Assembly: GCA_019307815.1 (NCBI GenBank) | Contig: JAFDIV010000015.1 | Span: 26,611 to 90,610 of the forward strand | DNA length: 64,000 nt | From: Deltaproteobacteria bacterium | Lineage (GTDB): Bacteria > Desulfobacterota > DSM-4660 > Desulfatiglandales > Desulfatiglandaceae | Direction: 5' to 3' | Part shown: positions 51,103 to 59,762 of the stretch, piece by piece | Numbering within the stretch: the stretch's first letter is position 1 | Layout: each line of letters starts with the position of its first letter | Notes under the pieces: model-generated | What the model was told of the DNA's origin: nothing | What the model saw: the letters and a program-made list of their open reading frames with translations, nothing else | The model's database searches: none | Made by a program: the position numbers and the translations under genes

Positions 51103-52484
51103 AGCCATTTGGGAAAACCACACATATTCATTTTGTGGGTATCGGCGGCATCGGCATGAGCGGCATTGCCGAGCTTCTGATTAATCTGGGTTACAAAGTA
51201 AGTGGCTCGGATGTAAGGGAGTCCTCTGTGACGCAACGGCTGGCCAGCATGGGCGCGATGGTTTATTACGGACACAAAGGGGATCAGGCAAAAGGGGCCG
51301 ATGTGGTGGTCTATTCCTCGGCCGTAAGGGAGGACAATCCAGAGATACGGTACGCAAAGGAAAGAATGATACCAGTTATACCCAGGGCCGAGATGTTGGC
51401 TGAATTGATGCGGCTTAAATACGGGGTGGCCATTGCCGGGGCCCATGGAAAAACCACCACCACCTCCATGGTGGCATCCATTCTAACGCGAGGCGGCCTG
51501 GATCCCACTGTAGTCATTGGTGGACGGCTTGATATATGGGGAGGGTCCAATGCAAAACTGGGCGAAGGGGACTTCCTGGTGGCAGAGGCCGATGAAAGCG
51601 ATGGATCGTTCCTTGCCCTTTCTCCTACCATTGTGGTGGTAACTAATGTGGACCAGGAACACATGGATCATTACGGGGACATGACCGTCTTGAGGGACAC
51701 GTTTGTTCAATTTATGAACAAAGTCCCTTTTTACGGGACATGCATCATCTGTTTTGACTGCGAAGAGATTCAGGGGATCATTCCACGGATAAGAAAGCGC
51801 TACCTTTCCTATGGACTGTCTTCCCAGGCGGATTTGAGGGCAGGGGGCCTTCAAAAGACAAGTGGTGGAGTTGGATTTGAGGCCTTTTTTCGTGACAAGT
51901 CCTTGGGATGGATAGATGTGGGAATACCCGGGGAGCACAATGTACTCAATGCCTTGGCTGCCATAGGCGTTGGATTAGAGTTGGGATTGAATGTCAATGT
52001 GATTAAAGAGGGCCTGAAGGATTTGGGCGGGCTTGGAAGGAGGTTTCAGATAAAGGGTGAGGCAAGGGGTATTACCGTGTTGGATGACTACGGCCATCAT
52101 CCTACGGAAATCCAGGCAACCCTCAAGACGGCTAGGGAGTGTTGGCCAGACAAAAGACTGGTTGTCTTGTTTCAGCCCCATCGCTATACCCGCACCAATG
52201 ATCTCTATGACCGGTTTGTGGTGAGCTTTAATGAAGCAGACGTCCTTTTGGTTATGCCTATTTATCCGGCCGGTGAGGAACCCATTGAGGGGGTGGATGC
52301 TGAATGGCTGGTCAAGGGAATCAGAGAGCACGGGCATAAGGACGTAACAGCGGTATCAGGAGGGGAGGAAATCGATTCAGGCCTCATAAAGAGGGTAAGA
52401 CAAGGGGATCTGGTAATCACACTCGGTGCTGGGGATGTGTACAAGCTGGGTGAGAGGCTTCTTGAAAGGTTGCGCCAGGGTTAA
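51099..52484 (+). CDS. murC: UDP-N-acetylmuramate:L-alanine ligase MurC
   Basis: First amino-acid addition to UDP-MurNAc. 461 residues: HFVGIGGIGMSGIAELL, P-loop IAGAHGKTTTTSMVASIL, EADESDGSFL, NVDQEHMDHYG, and DDYGHHPTEIQATLKTAR. ATGA overlap with murG. Between its stop and murB lies a palindromic repeat. Confidence 0.96.
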   Translation: MKPFGKTTHIHFVGIGGIGMSGIAELLINLGYKVSGSDVRESSVTQRLASMGAMVYYGHKGDQAKGADVVVYSSAVREDNPEIRYAKERMIPVIPRAEMLAELMRLKYGVAIAGAHGKTTTTSMVASILTRGGLDPTVVIGGRLDIWGGSNAKLGEGDFLVAEADESDGSFLALSPTIVVVTNVDQEHMDHYGDMTVLRDTFVQFMNKVPFYGTCIICFDCEEIQGIIPRIRKRYLSYGLSSQADLRAGGLQKTSGGVGFEAFFRDKSLGWIDVGIPGEHNVLNALAAIGVGLELGLNVNVIKEGLKDLGGLGRRFQIKGEARGITVLDDYGHHPTEIQATLKTARECWPDKRLVVLFQPHRYTRTNDLYDRFVVSFNEADVLLVMPIYPAGEEPIEGVDAEWLVKGIREHGHKDVTAVSGGEEIDSGLIKRVRQGDLVITLGAGDVYKLGERLLERLRQG

Positions 52485-52538
52485 GGGTGAGTTTTGGGTT
52501 AGTGGAAAAGAATCAGGTTGCTATTTTAATTATGAAGG

Positions 52539-52671
52539 TCAGGTAAACAGCATGTTCTCTTCGCTATGTTCGCTTCGCCATCCGTGGCTCCGCTCACTGC
52601 GGATTTTGGCCCTTTCGCTATCCTGCTCAAGGTCCAAAATACGCCGCTCCGAGAACATCCTGTTTCCCTGG
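52539..52671. repeat. 133-bp MITE-like palindromic element between murC and murB
   Basis: The ends are 21-base inverted repeats (52539-52559, 52651-52671) matching at 18 of 21 positions, with core ATGTTCTC / GAGAACAT. An inner hairpin pairs GCGGATTTTGG (52599-52609) with CCAAAATACGC (52634-52644), 10 of 11. The arm between them is a pyrimidine-rich TTCGCTATGTTCGCTTCGCC stretch. No coding sense; the frames crossing it encode low-complexity peptides. It reaches to within two bases of a murB in-frame ATG. Whether other copies exist in the genome is unknown. Confidence 0.6.
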
Positions 52672-52718
52672 CTATGGAAGAAAGGTCGATTTTGGGCAAA
52701 ACTGCAAGAGAATACCCA

Positions 52719-53627
52719 ATGACTCCTTTGCAGAAAAAGATGTTACAGGATATGGGCCCGGGTCGGGTCACACTGCATTACCCGTTAGGAGGATATACCA
52801 CATTTAGGGCTGGTGGTCCGGTGGAAGCCCTGTACGAGGCGCATACGCTGGCTGAGCTTATAGATCTGATTACCTTTTTGGCTCAAGAGAAAATACCCTA
52901 CTTTGTGATTGGTAGGGGAAGCAACATGTTGGTGTCGGATGATGGCCTTGATGCTGTGGCCATATCCCTTAAAGGAGAATTTTTGACCATTGAAGTGGCA
53001 GAGGGAGATGCTCAGGGCCTATTGGTGGGGGCAGGGACTTCTATATTTGATCTGCTGGACCATTGTCGGGTCCATGGACTGAGCGGGGTGGAATTCCTTG
53101 CAGGGATTCCAGGAACCGCGGGCGGGGCAGTTGCAATGAATGCCGGCGCCTTTGGAAGGGAGATCGGAGAGAAGGTAGCAGGAGTTGAACTCATAAATGG
53201 CAAAGGACAGAAGGGTTGGCTAAACAGGGAAAGGCTTCATTTTTTCTATCGCCATTTTGAAAGGCCCGCTGGTGCAGTGATTACGAGAGTGCTGTTTTCC
53301 CTGGAGAAGGAAAGTGGGGAGCGGATAAGACAGCGCATTGTGGAATATCTGAAGAAGAAAAAGGCACGACAACCCCTTGAGCTTCCCAGCGCAGGCTCTG
53401 TCTTCAAGAACCCACCAGGGCATTATGCAGGGAAGCTTATAGAAGAGGCAGGGTTAAAGGGAAAACGGATCGGGGGGGCTATGATTTCGCCTAAGCATGC
53501 CAATTTCATTGTTAACACGGGACAGGCAAAGGCCGCAGATATCCTGGCATTGATCCGTACCGCAAGGGAGAAGGTAAAGGCGCGATTTGGTGTTGATCTG
53601 GATCTGGAAATCGAGGTGCTAGGGTGA
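52719..53627 (+). CDS. murB: UDP-N-acetylenolpyruvoylglucosamine reductase MurB
   Basis: FAD/NADPH reductase making UDP-MurNAc. 302 residues from ATG 52719: HYPLGGYTTFRAGGPVEALY, IGRGSNMLVSDDGLDAVAI, LAGIPGTAGGAVAMNAGAFG, LPSAGSVFKNPPGHYAGKLI with the catalytic Ser, and MISPKHANFIVNTG. The frame is open upstream through the palindromic repeat to 52566, but that part is not family-like. ATG 52674 is possible yet lies next to the repeat. Neither has a strong binding site, so expression may depend on the polycistronic message. Confidence 0.93.
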   Translation: MTPLQKKMLQDMGPGRVTLHYPLGGYTTFRAGGPVEALYEAHTLAELIDLITFLAQEKIPYFVIGRGSNMLVSDDGLDAVAISLKGEFLTIEVAEGDAQGLLVGAGTSIFDLLDHCRVHGLSGVEFLAGIPGTAGGAVAMNAGAFGREIGEKVAGVELINGKGQKGWLNRERLHFFYRHFERPAGAVITRVLFSLEKESGERIRQRIVEYLKKKKARQPLELPSAGSVFKNPPGHYAGKLIEEAGLKGKRIGGAMISPKHANFIVNTGQAKAADILALIRTAREKVKARFGVDLDLEIEVLG

Positions 53628-54454
53628 GAGGTAGACGTCCATCAAAAGGTAAGGTTCTGTTGAAACAACGGGTCCGCAGGAAGAGGCGATTTCGTGCGGT
53701 GACCTGGGTGGCACAGTTCATAAGCTCTGCCTTTGTGAAGCTTTGTTTTGTGTTTTCCCTTGTGACCTTGATCAGCCTCTTGTTTGTCTACTCTTATCAT
53801 TTCTTATTGAGCAGCCCTGTCTTCGGGCTGAAGCGGCTGGAAATCACTGGTGTTGATGGCCGGGGCAAACAGCGGATTATGAAGAAGTGTGAGCTAAGAC
53901 CAGGGGTGAATATTCTGGCCCTCAGGCTAAACGACATGAAGAAAAAGATAGAAAAGGATCCTTGGATTCGCTCTGCTCGAGTGGAAAGACGCCTCCCTGA
54001 CACGATACATATTTCTGTGGTCAAGGAGCAGGCCTGGGCAGTGGTACTGGCAGAAAGGCTTTATTACATGAACCAATGGGGAGAGATTTTCAAAGAAGTG
54101 GAACACAACGACAGTGTTGATTTCCCGGTAGTCACAGGGCTTTCGGAAGTGGGCTCTGAGGCAGGAGGGGAATTGAAAAGGGTGGCCAGGGTGCTTTATG
54201 GTCTCAAAAAGGAAAGGGGGCCCCTTAACCTGGCCAATCTATCTGAAGTGCATATCACCGATGCTGAGCATTTCTCTCTCTATTTTAGGGGGATACCTGC
54301 AGAGGTTCAAATGGGACCAGGTGGGGTGGAGATTCAACTGGCCAAGCTTCACAAGCTGGTGAGGCATCTTAAGCGTTCAGGTCGGCTCCACGAGGCAAGA
54401 CGTATCAACTTGGAATATGCAGGAGGCGCCGTGGTCTCGTTTGGCAAAGGCTAG
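53624..54454 (+). CDS. ftsQ: Cell division protein FtsQ (DivIB)
   Basis: 276 residues. Very basic cytoplasmic N-terminus (RGRRPSKGKVLLKQRVRRKR), a membrane helix at about 43-65, a POTRA domain (FGLKRLEITGVDGRGKQRI, WIRSARVERRLPDTIHI) and the FtsQ beta domain (LYYMNQWGEIFKEVEHND, FPVVTGL). It bridges FtsL and the cytoplasmic divisome. GTG start overlapping the murB stop (GTGA). No ddl gene lies before it, unlike E. coli. Confidence 0.93.
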   Translation: MRGRRPSKGKVLLKQRVRRKRRFRAVTWVAQFISSAFVKLCFVFSLVTLISLLFVYSYHFLLSSPVFGLKRLEITGVDGRGKQRIMKKCELRPGVNILALRLNDMKKKIEKDPWIRSARVERRLPDTIHISVVKEQAWAVVLAERLYYMNQWGEIFKEVEHNDSVDFPVVTGLSEVGSEAGGELKRVARVLYGLKKERGPLNLANLSEVHITDAEHFSLYFRGIPAEVQMGPGGVEIQLAKLHKLVRHLKRSGRLHEARRINLEYAGGAVVSFGKG

Positions 54455-54471
54455 TGGGAGGTTACAGGGCA

Positions 54472-55695
54472 ATGGCAGGAGAGATCGTTGTAGGCTTGGA
54501 CATAGGCACCACCAAGATCTGTGCAGTGGTGGCAGAGGCAAGACCTGACGGGATCGAGATTATCGGCATGGGAAGCCATCCCTCCGAGGGGCTGAGGAAG
54601 GGGGTGGTAATTAACATCGAGCATACGGTCAATTCCATCAAGGAGGCCGTTGAAGAAGCAGAGACCATGGCCGGATGTGAGATCGGCTCTGTTTATGCAG
54701 GTATTGCCGGCGGGCACATTAAGGGTTTTAACAGTCATGGTGTGATCGCCTTGAAGGATAAAGAGGTGACCCAGAAGGATATCGATAGGGTGATCGAGGC
54801 AGCCAGTGCCGTGGCCATACCCATGGACAGGGAGGTTATACATACCCTGGTCCAGGAGTTTATTGTGGATGACCAGGATGGAATTATGGATCCCCTGGGA
54901 ATGTCCGGGGTGAGACTGGAGGCAAAGGTACATATCGTAACAGGGGCAGTAACCTCTGCACAGAATATTATTAAGTGCGCCAATCGGGCGGGACTTGATG
55001 TGTGCGATATAGTGCTGGAGTCCATTGCATCCTCTGAGGCGGTGCTGAATCGTGAAGAGAGGAATCTGGGTGTGGCCCTTATTGATTTCGGGGGCGGCAC
55101 CACGGATATGGCAGTATTTTCCAAGGGAAGCATCAAGCATACCTCGGTGTTGGCCCTTGGGGGGGACAACCTGACCTACGACATTGCAGTGGGTCTGAGG
55201 ACACCCAAGGCCGAGGCAGAGAAGATTAAGATAAAATACGGCTGCGGCCTATGTGCACTTATTGGAAAGGATGAGACCATTGAAGTGCCTGGCGTAGGCG
55301 AGCGGAAGCCACGGATCTTGTCACGCCAGATTCTGGGAGAAATACTGGAGCCGAGGGTGGAAGAGATCTTCACCCTTATCCATGGCGAACTGGTTAGGGC
55401 CGGGTTTCAGGACAAAATCAGCTCTGGTGTGGTAGTGACAGGAGGATCAGCGGAGCTGCCCGGTGTCCCAGAGATCGCCGAGCAGATCTTTGACGCTCCG
55501 GCACGGCTTGGTTATCCCAAAGGGATCAGCGGCCTGGTGGAGATCGTCAATAAACCCATGTATGCCACGGCCGTGGGCCTGGTGCTCTATGGTTCTAAGA
55601 GACAAAAGAAAGGCAAGAAGTTCAGAATCAGGGATAGCAATATTTTCAACAGGGTAATGGGGACCATGAAAAGATGGTTTATGGAGGTTATTTAA
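54472..55695 (+). CDS. ftsA: Cell division protein FtsA
   Basis: Actin-like membrane tether for FtsZ. 407 residues: GLDIGTTKICAVVAEARPDG, the 1C domain (VVINIEHTVNSIKEAVEEAE, AGIAGGHIKGFNSHGVI), LIDFGGGTTDMAVFSKG and VVTGGSAELPGVPEIAEQIF. The C-terminal amphipathic helix (FNRVMGTMKRWFMEVI) provides the membrane anchor. ATG 54472, preceded by GGGAGG, is preferred over GTG 54454. Confidence 0.95.
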   Translation: MAGEIVVGLDIGTTKICAVVAEARPDGIEIIGMGSHPSEGLRKGVVINIEHTVNSIKEAVEEAETMAGCEIGSVYAGIAGGHIKGFNSHGVIALKDKEVTQKDIDRVIEAASAVAIPMDREVIHTLVQEFIVDDQDGIMDPLGMSGVRLEAKVHIVTGAVTSAQNIIKCANRAGLDVCDIVLESIASSEAVLNREERNLGVALIDFGGGTTDMAVFSKGSIKHTSVLALGGDNLTYDIAVGLRTPKAEAEKIKIKYGCGLCALIGKDETIEVPGVGERKPRILSRQILGEILEPRVEEIFTLIHGELVRAGFQDKISSGVVVTGGSAELPGVPEIAEQIFDAPARLGYPKGISGLVEIVNKPMYATAVGLVLYGSKRQKKGKKFRIRDSNIFNRVMGTMKRWFMEVI

Positions 55696-55714
55696 CAGGT
55701 AAAGGAGGGACAAT

Positions 55715-56911
55715 ATGAAATTTGAGTTTGTGGAGGAGAGACAGAGGTACCAAGCCAGAATAAAGGTCTTGGGGATTGGAGGGGCTGGTGGCAATGCCAT
55801 CAACAACATGATTGCTTCCAACCTCCAGGGGGTGGATTTCATTGTGGCCAATACTGATAGCCAGGATTTGGAACGTTCTTCTTGCTCATATCGTATCCAG
55901 TTGGGTGCCTCGGTAACCAGGGGCCTTGGGGCGGGAGCAGATCCTGAAATAGGAAGGCTTTCGGCAGAGGAGAGTATTGACCAGATCCGTGAGGCAGTGG
56001 AAGGCGCTGACATGGTGTTTATCACCGCTGGTATGGGAGGTGGAACAGGCACTGGTGCCTCTCCTGTGGTCGCTAGGGAGTCCAAGGCATGCGGAGCCCT
56101 TACTGTAGCCGTTGTCACAAAACCCTTCAAGTTTGAAGGGGACAAACGGATGAAAAGGGCTGTGGCCGGGATTGAGGAGTTGAAGCAAGAGGTGGATACC
56201 CTCATTGTCATACCCAATGAACGGCTCAAGAGCATCGGCACCCGTTCAGCCACATTTAAAGAGCTGATTGCAAGGGCCGATGAGGTATTGCTGCACGCGG
56301 TCAAGGGCATCTCTGATTTGATCATGAGCGATGGCTTCATCAATCTTGATTTTGCCGATGTGAAAAAGGTAATGGAGCAGATGGGGACAGCGGTCATGGG
56401 GACCGGGAGGGCCCGGGGCGAGCGTCGGGCCTCAGAGGCTGCCCAGATGGCAGTGAGCAGCCCTCTGTTGGAAGATATCTCCATTAGTGGTGCAAAGGGC
56501 CTGCTCATGAACATCACCGGCCCCTCTGATATGACCATGGATGAGATTGATGAGGCATCCAGTTTTATAAAGGAAGAGGTCCACCCGGATGCCGAGATCT
56601 TCTGGGGTGTGGTATTTGATGATTCAATGGAAGATGAGATTCAGGTCACTGTCATTGCCACCGGGATAGACAGCACACCGGCTGACAACGTGCTTCGTAT
56701 AAGGGATCTTACCCCAGAGGAGGCCCAGGAGGGCTGGACTGTGCGGGTCAATGGCGAGAGCCTGGACACGCCCACGTTTCAGCGGCGGGGGAAAGGCCCC
56801 CTTTTTGAGGATCTAGGGGCCACAAGAGAAAAGAAGAGGTCTTATATGGCCCAAGATTTTTATGAAGATAACTTGGATTATCCCACGTTTTTGAGGAGAA
56901 AGGCCGATTAA
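55715..56911 (+). CDS. ftsZ: Cell division GTPase FtsZ
   Basis: Tubulin-like GTPase of the division ring. 398 residues: VLGIGGAGGNAINNMI, the tubulin signature GMGGGTGTGASPVVA, NERLKSIGTRSATF, and FAD-like VKKVMEQMGTAVMGTGRARG. A short linker leads to the conserved C-terminal peptide (NLDYPTFLRRKAD) that binds FtsA and other partners. AAAGGAGG lies six bases before the ATG. Directly follows ftsA. Confidence 0.97.
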   Translation: MKFEFVEERQRYQARIKVLGIGGAGGNAINNMIASNLQGVDFIVANTDSQDLERSSCSYRIQLGASVTRGLGAGADPEIGRLSAEESIDQIREAVEGADMVFITAGMGGGTGTGASPVVARESKACGALTVAVVTKPFKFEGDKRMKRAVAGIEELKQEVDTLIVIPNERLKSIGTRSATFKELIARADEVLLHAVKGISDLIMSDGFINLDFADVKKVMEQMGTAVMGTGRARGERRASEAAQMAVSSPLLEDISISGAKGLLMNITGPSDMTMDEIDEASSFIKEEVHPDAEIFWGVVFDDSMEDEIQVTVIATGIDSTPADNVLRIRDLTPEEAQEGWTVRVNGESLDTPTFQRRGKGPLFEDLGATREKKRSYMAQDFYEDNLDYPTFLRRKAD

Positions 56912-56931
56912 GGCTTTTAGGATGGGGCATT

Positions 56932-58689
56932 GTGCGTAGACATGTGGTCTCCCTCTACCGAAGCAGGTTGGCTAAGGAACGCGGCTATGTCCAGAAAGAC
57001 TGGGGTGGCCGGCTCCGCGTTGCCCTGGTTTACCCGAACCGCTACCGCGTCGGCATGTCCAACCTGGGTTTTCAGTGGGTCTACTATCTTTTCAATCAGA
57101 GGGAAGACGTGGTTGCGGAGCGTGCCTTCCTGCCTGATGGTCACGAAATGTCCCTCTACCATCAGTGGGGAGGGCCGCTCCTATCCCTCGAATCCCAAAG
57201 ACCCTTAAATGAGTTCCACCTAATCGCCTTTTCCCTTTCCTTTGAAAACGATTATCCCAACATCCTCACCCTCCTAAAACTTGCCAAAATACCTCTCCTT
57301 GCCCAGGACAGGGAAGATGCCTTCCCCCTGGTCGCGGCTGGAGGTGTCATAACCTTCATGAACCCAGAGCCCCTTTCCCCCTTTTTTGACTTCTTTGTTG
57401 TTGGTGAGGCAGAGCCGCAACTGGACATCCTTGTGGACACCCTTTACGAGAGCCTAAGCCAGATTTCCTCAAAGCAGGAACTACTCAGGACCTTGGTCGG
57501 TCGAATTCCTTCTATATATGTCCCGGCCTTTTACAGGGAGTCTTATTCGGACAGAGGCATGCTGGAGGATTTTTCTCCCATCAATTCAGATATACCGGAG
57601 AAGGTTACAGTCGCCAAATCCTCGATGGAAATCCTAGACCCGCCCCATTCCTGTATCCTCAGTCCAGAGACCGAGTTTTCCGATATGATGCTGGTGGAAT
57701 TGGGCAAGGGGTGTGGCCGGGGATGCCGTTTCTGTGCAGCAGGATATGTGTATCGGCCGCCTCGATTCCAGGTAGAAGAGCGGCTTCTTGATTTTTTTAC
57801 TCGAAAACAAAACCAAAGGATCAGATGGGGGCTTATTAGTTCGGCCCTTTCAGATGTGCCTTATTTGGATCGGCTAGGACAGTTCATTTTGGAGCATGGC
57901 TGCTCGTTTTCTGTCTCTTCCCTGCGGGCAGATGCGGTCACTAAAGGGCTCCTTAAAAGGATTAAGGCCGCGGGCCAGAGGACCATAACCATGGCACCTG
58001 AGGCTGGCTCTGAGAGACTGCGGCGTGTGATCAACAAACATCTCAGTCAAGACCAAATCATCCATGCCGTGGAGCAGATAGCTGAAGAGGGGGATCTTCA
58101 CCTTCGGCTGTATTTTATCATCGGCCTTCCTACTGAAACCCGGGAAGACGTTGAGGGGATTGTGGACCTGGCCAAGGTGATTAAACATCACATGGTCAAA
58201 ATCGGTGCTCCAAAGGGGAGAGTGGGGCATATCCGGCTAAGCGTGAACTGCTTTGTGCCCAAGCCTTTTACCCCCTTTCAATGGCTTCCCATGGACCCGG
58301 TGGAGTCATTAAAGGAGAAACAGAGGTGGCTCCAAAAGATGATCGCCAAGGAAGGGGGTATCCGGATTACGTATGATGTTCCAAAATGGGCCTATGTTCA
58401 GACATTGCTCTCCGTAGGTGATCGGCGGGTGGCAAAAATCCTTCTCCTTGTCCATGAGAACAACAGGGACTGGAACAAGGCACTGAGGCATTCGGAGCTA
58501 AATCCGGACTTTTTTGTGTATCGCCATAAGGAAAGGGATGAACGGTTTGCCTGGGATTTCTTGGACCATGGCATTGACAAAAAATACCTGATAAACGAAT
58601 ACGATAAGGCCTTGGCATCAAGGCCTTCCCCAGTGTGCCGTCCTGAGTCCTGTACCCTGTGCGGGGTGTGTGGTGGGCGGAAAAGTTAG
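56932..58689 (+). CDS. B12-binding-type radical SAM protein (TIGR03960-like)
   Basis: 585 residues. A cobalamin-binding-like N-terminal half (LRVALVYPNRYRVGMSNLGF, IAFSLSFENDYPNI, VAAGGVITFMNPEPLSPFFD) precedes a radical SAM core with the cluster motif CGRGCRFCAAG (C-x3-C-x2-C). Later come TMAPEAGSERLRRVINKHLS and FIIGLPTETREDVEGIVDLA. It ends in a Cys cluster (CRPESCTLCGVC). The family is widespread in anaerobes and often linked to RNase E/G and ribosomal genes; the substrate is unknown. GTG start, 20 bases after ftsZ, so it may be read from the dcw message. Confidence 0.87.
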   Translation: MRRHVVSLYRSRLAKERGYVQKDWGGRLRVALVYPNRYRVGMSNLGFQWVYYLFNQREDVVAERAFLPDGHEMSLYHQWGGPLLSLESQRPLNEFHLIAFSLSFENDYPNILTLLKLAKIPLLAQDREDAFPLVAAGGVITFMNPEPLSPFFDFFVVGEAEPQLDILVDTLYESLSQISSKQELLRTLVGRIPSIYVPAFYRESYSDRGMLEDFSPINSDIPEKVTVAKSSMEILDPPHSCILSPETEFSDMMLVELGKGCGRGCRFCAAGYVYRPPRFQVEERLLDFFTRKQNQRIRWGLISSALSDVPYLDRLGQFILEHGCSFSVSSLRADAVTKGLLKRIKAAGQRTITMAPEAGSERLRRVINKHLSQDQIIHAVEQIAEEGDLHLRLYFIIGLPTETREDVEGIVDLAKVIKHHMVKIGAPKGRVGHIRLSVNCFVPKPFTPFQWLPMDPVESLKEKQRWLQKMIAKEGGIRITYDVPKWAYVQTLLSVGDRRVAKILLLVHENNRDWNKALRHSELNPDFFVYRHKERDERFAWDFLDHGIDKKYLINEYDKALASRPSPVCRPESCTLCGVCGGRKS

Positions 58690-58719
58690 AGGGCTTAAAG
58701 CAGATTGAATACGAAGCCC

Positions 58720-58750
58720 TTGACATTTTAGTAGATTATCGAGTTATAAT
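58720..58750 (+). promoter_or_regulatory. Sigma-70-type promoter of the FHA/sheath operon
   Basis: TTGACA (58720-58725) and TATAAT (58745-58750), both perfect, with a 19-base spacer that is two longer than optimal. It stands 86 bases ahead of the FHA gene and 31 after the radical SAM stop, marking the start of a separate transcription unit. Confidence 0.65.
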
Positions 58751-58836
58751 CACCCTGGATTTGAGCTGATAGATGATTTTTGGCTTCGGTGTTCCGGGAC
58801 TATAAAAGCTCCAACTTGAGCTAAGGCATCAAAGCT

Positions 58837-59724
58837 ATGAAAAGACCTTCCATTATTGTTCAACTTGTCCATATCCAAGGTCCTTTTAAAGGGGAGATCC
58901 AAGAGTTTAGGGGGGACAAGATTTCTATTGGGCGAAATCCATCCTGCTCCCTCACATTTCCGCCTGATCTGGCAATTGTCTCAAGGAATCATGCCGAGAT
59001 CATAAGGGAAGGAAACCGTTTTAAACTGGTTGATCACAGTGCTAACGGGACTTTTGTCAACGGAAAACGGGTCAAAGAGACCTTCCTTAAAGATGGAGAC
59101 GTGCTGACTATCGCTAAAGGGGGACCAAAGGTAAGTTTTCTGACTCAAACAAGGGAAGAGGATGTGGTAGAACCTGAGACAGGGCCCCCAGAGCAAGAAA
59201 TAGGCACGCCCGAGCCCTTTCCTCCTCCAGAATCTTTGCAGCCACGGCCCAGGCCGAAAGAGGCTCCAGACCTGTCCTATAAAGAGGCCATGGTGCCATT
59301 GGTTATTCAGTATGGGCCGACTCTCCGGTCGTATAAGAAAGTCCCTGTCACCATTGGAAAACACCCCAATTGCCATTTCCAAATGGACCATCCGGGGATA
59401 ATGGACCGCCATGCTGAGATATTTTTTGTGGATGATCAGTATTGGATCAAGGATCTCACTTCCCAGCAACTGGTTACCATCAATGGAGTTCCCATTAACC
59501 TGGGAGCCCCCTTGAAACCGCACGACGAGATTTCACTGACCCCTGAGGGCCCATTTTTCACCTTTCTAGGAGGGGGGCGATTGGCCCAAGTGGAAAAAAG
59601 GGCTGCTCCAGCCCCTGCTGAACCTCCGCCAGAAGGTCCTTCACAGGAAAAACCGGTATTTCAGGCCCCGCAAAAGCCTGAGAAAAAAGGCAGATCCTTT
59701 TTCAAAAAGGTTTTGAAAAGGTAA
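58837..59724 (+). CDS. Double FHA-domain protein
   Basis: Two phosphothreonine-reader FHA domains in 295 residues. The first (about 8-102) has the ligand-binding GRNPSC, SRNHAEI and HSANGTFVNGKRV, so it should bind pThr. The second (about 152-248) reads GKHPNC, MDRHAEI and TSQQLVTINGVP, with key Arg and Ser and the N-G-T turn changed, so it probably does not. A Pro/Glu-rich linker joins them and a basic tail (GRSFFKKVLKR) ends the chain. In type VI secretion loci an FHA protein relays Ser/Thr kinase signals. Here it is the first gene of the operon with the sheath fusion and the pseudokinase. Confidence 0.88.
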   Translation: MKRPSIIVQLVHIQGPFKGEIQEFRGDKISIGRNPSCSLTFPPDLAIVSRNHAEIIREGNRFKLVDHSANGTFVNGKRVKETFLKDGDVLTIAKGGPKVSFLTQTREEDVVEPETGPPEQEIGTPEPFPPPESLQPRPRPKEAPDLSYKEAMVPLVIQYGPTLRSYKKVPVTIGKHPNCHFQMDHPGIMDRHAEIFFVDDQYWIKDLTSQQLVTINGVPINLGAPLKPHDEISLTPEGPFFTFLGGGRLAQVEKRAAPAPAEPPPEGPSQEKPVFQAPQKPEKKGRSFFKKVLKR

Positions 59725-59762
59725 TAAATAATTAACCCCCAGCTGATCGCGCGAGGCCCCTT

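Noticed and set aside
52566..52718. N-terminal extension of MurB
   Set aside because: Those codons lie mostly in the repeat; homologues begin shortly before the HYPLGGYTTFRAGG segment.
52426..52722. 98-residue open frame between murC and murB
   Set aside because: It overlaps the 3' end of murC and reads through the palindromic element; the peptide is basic and low in complexity.
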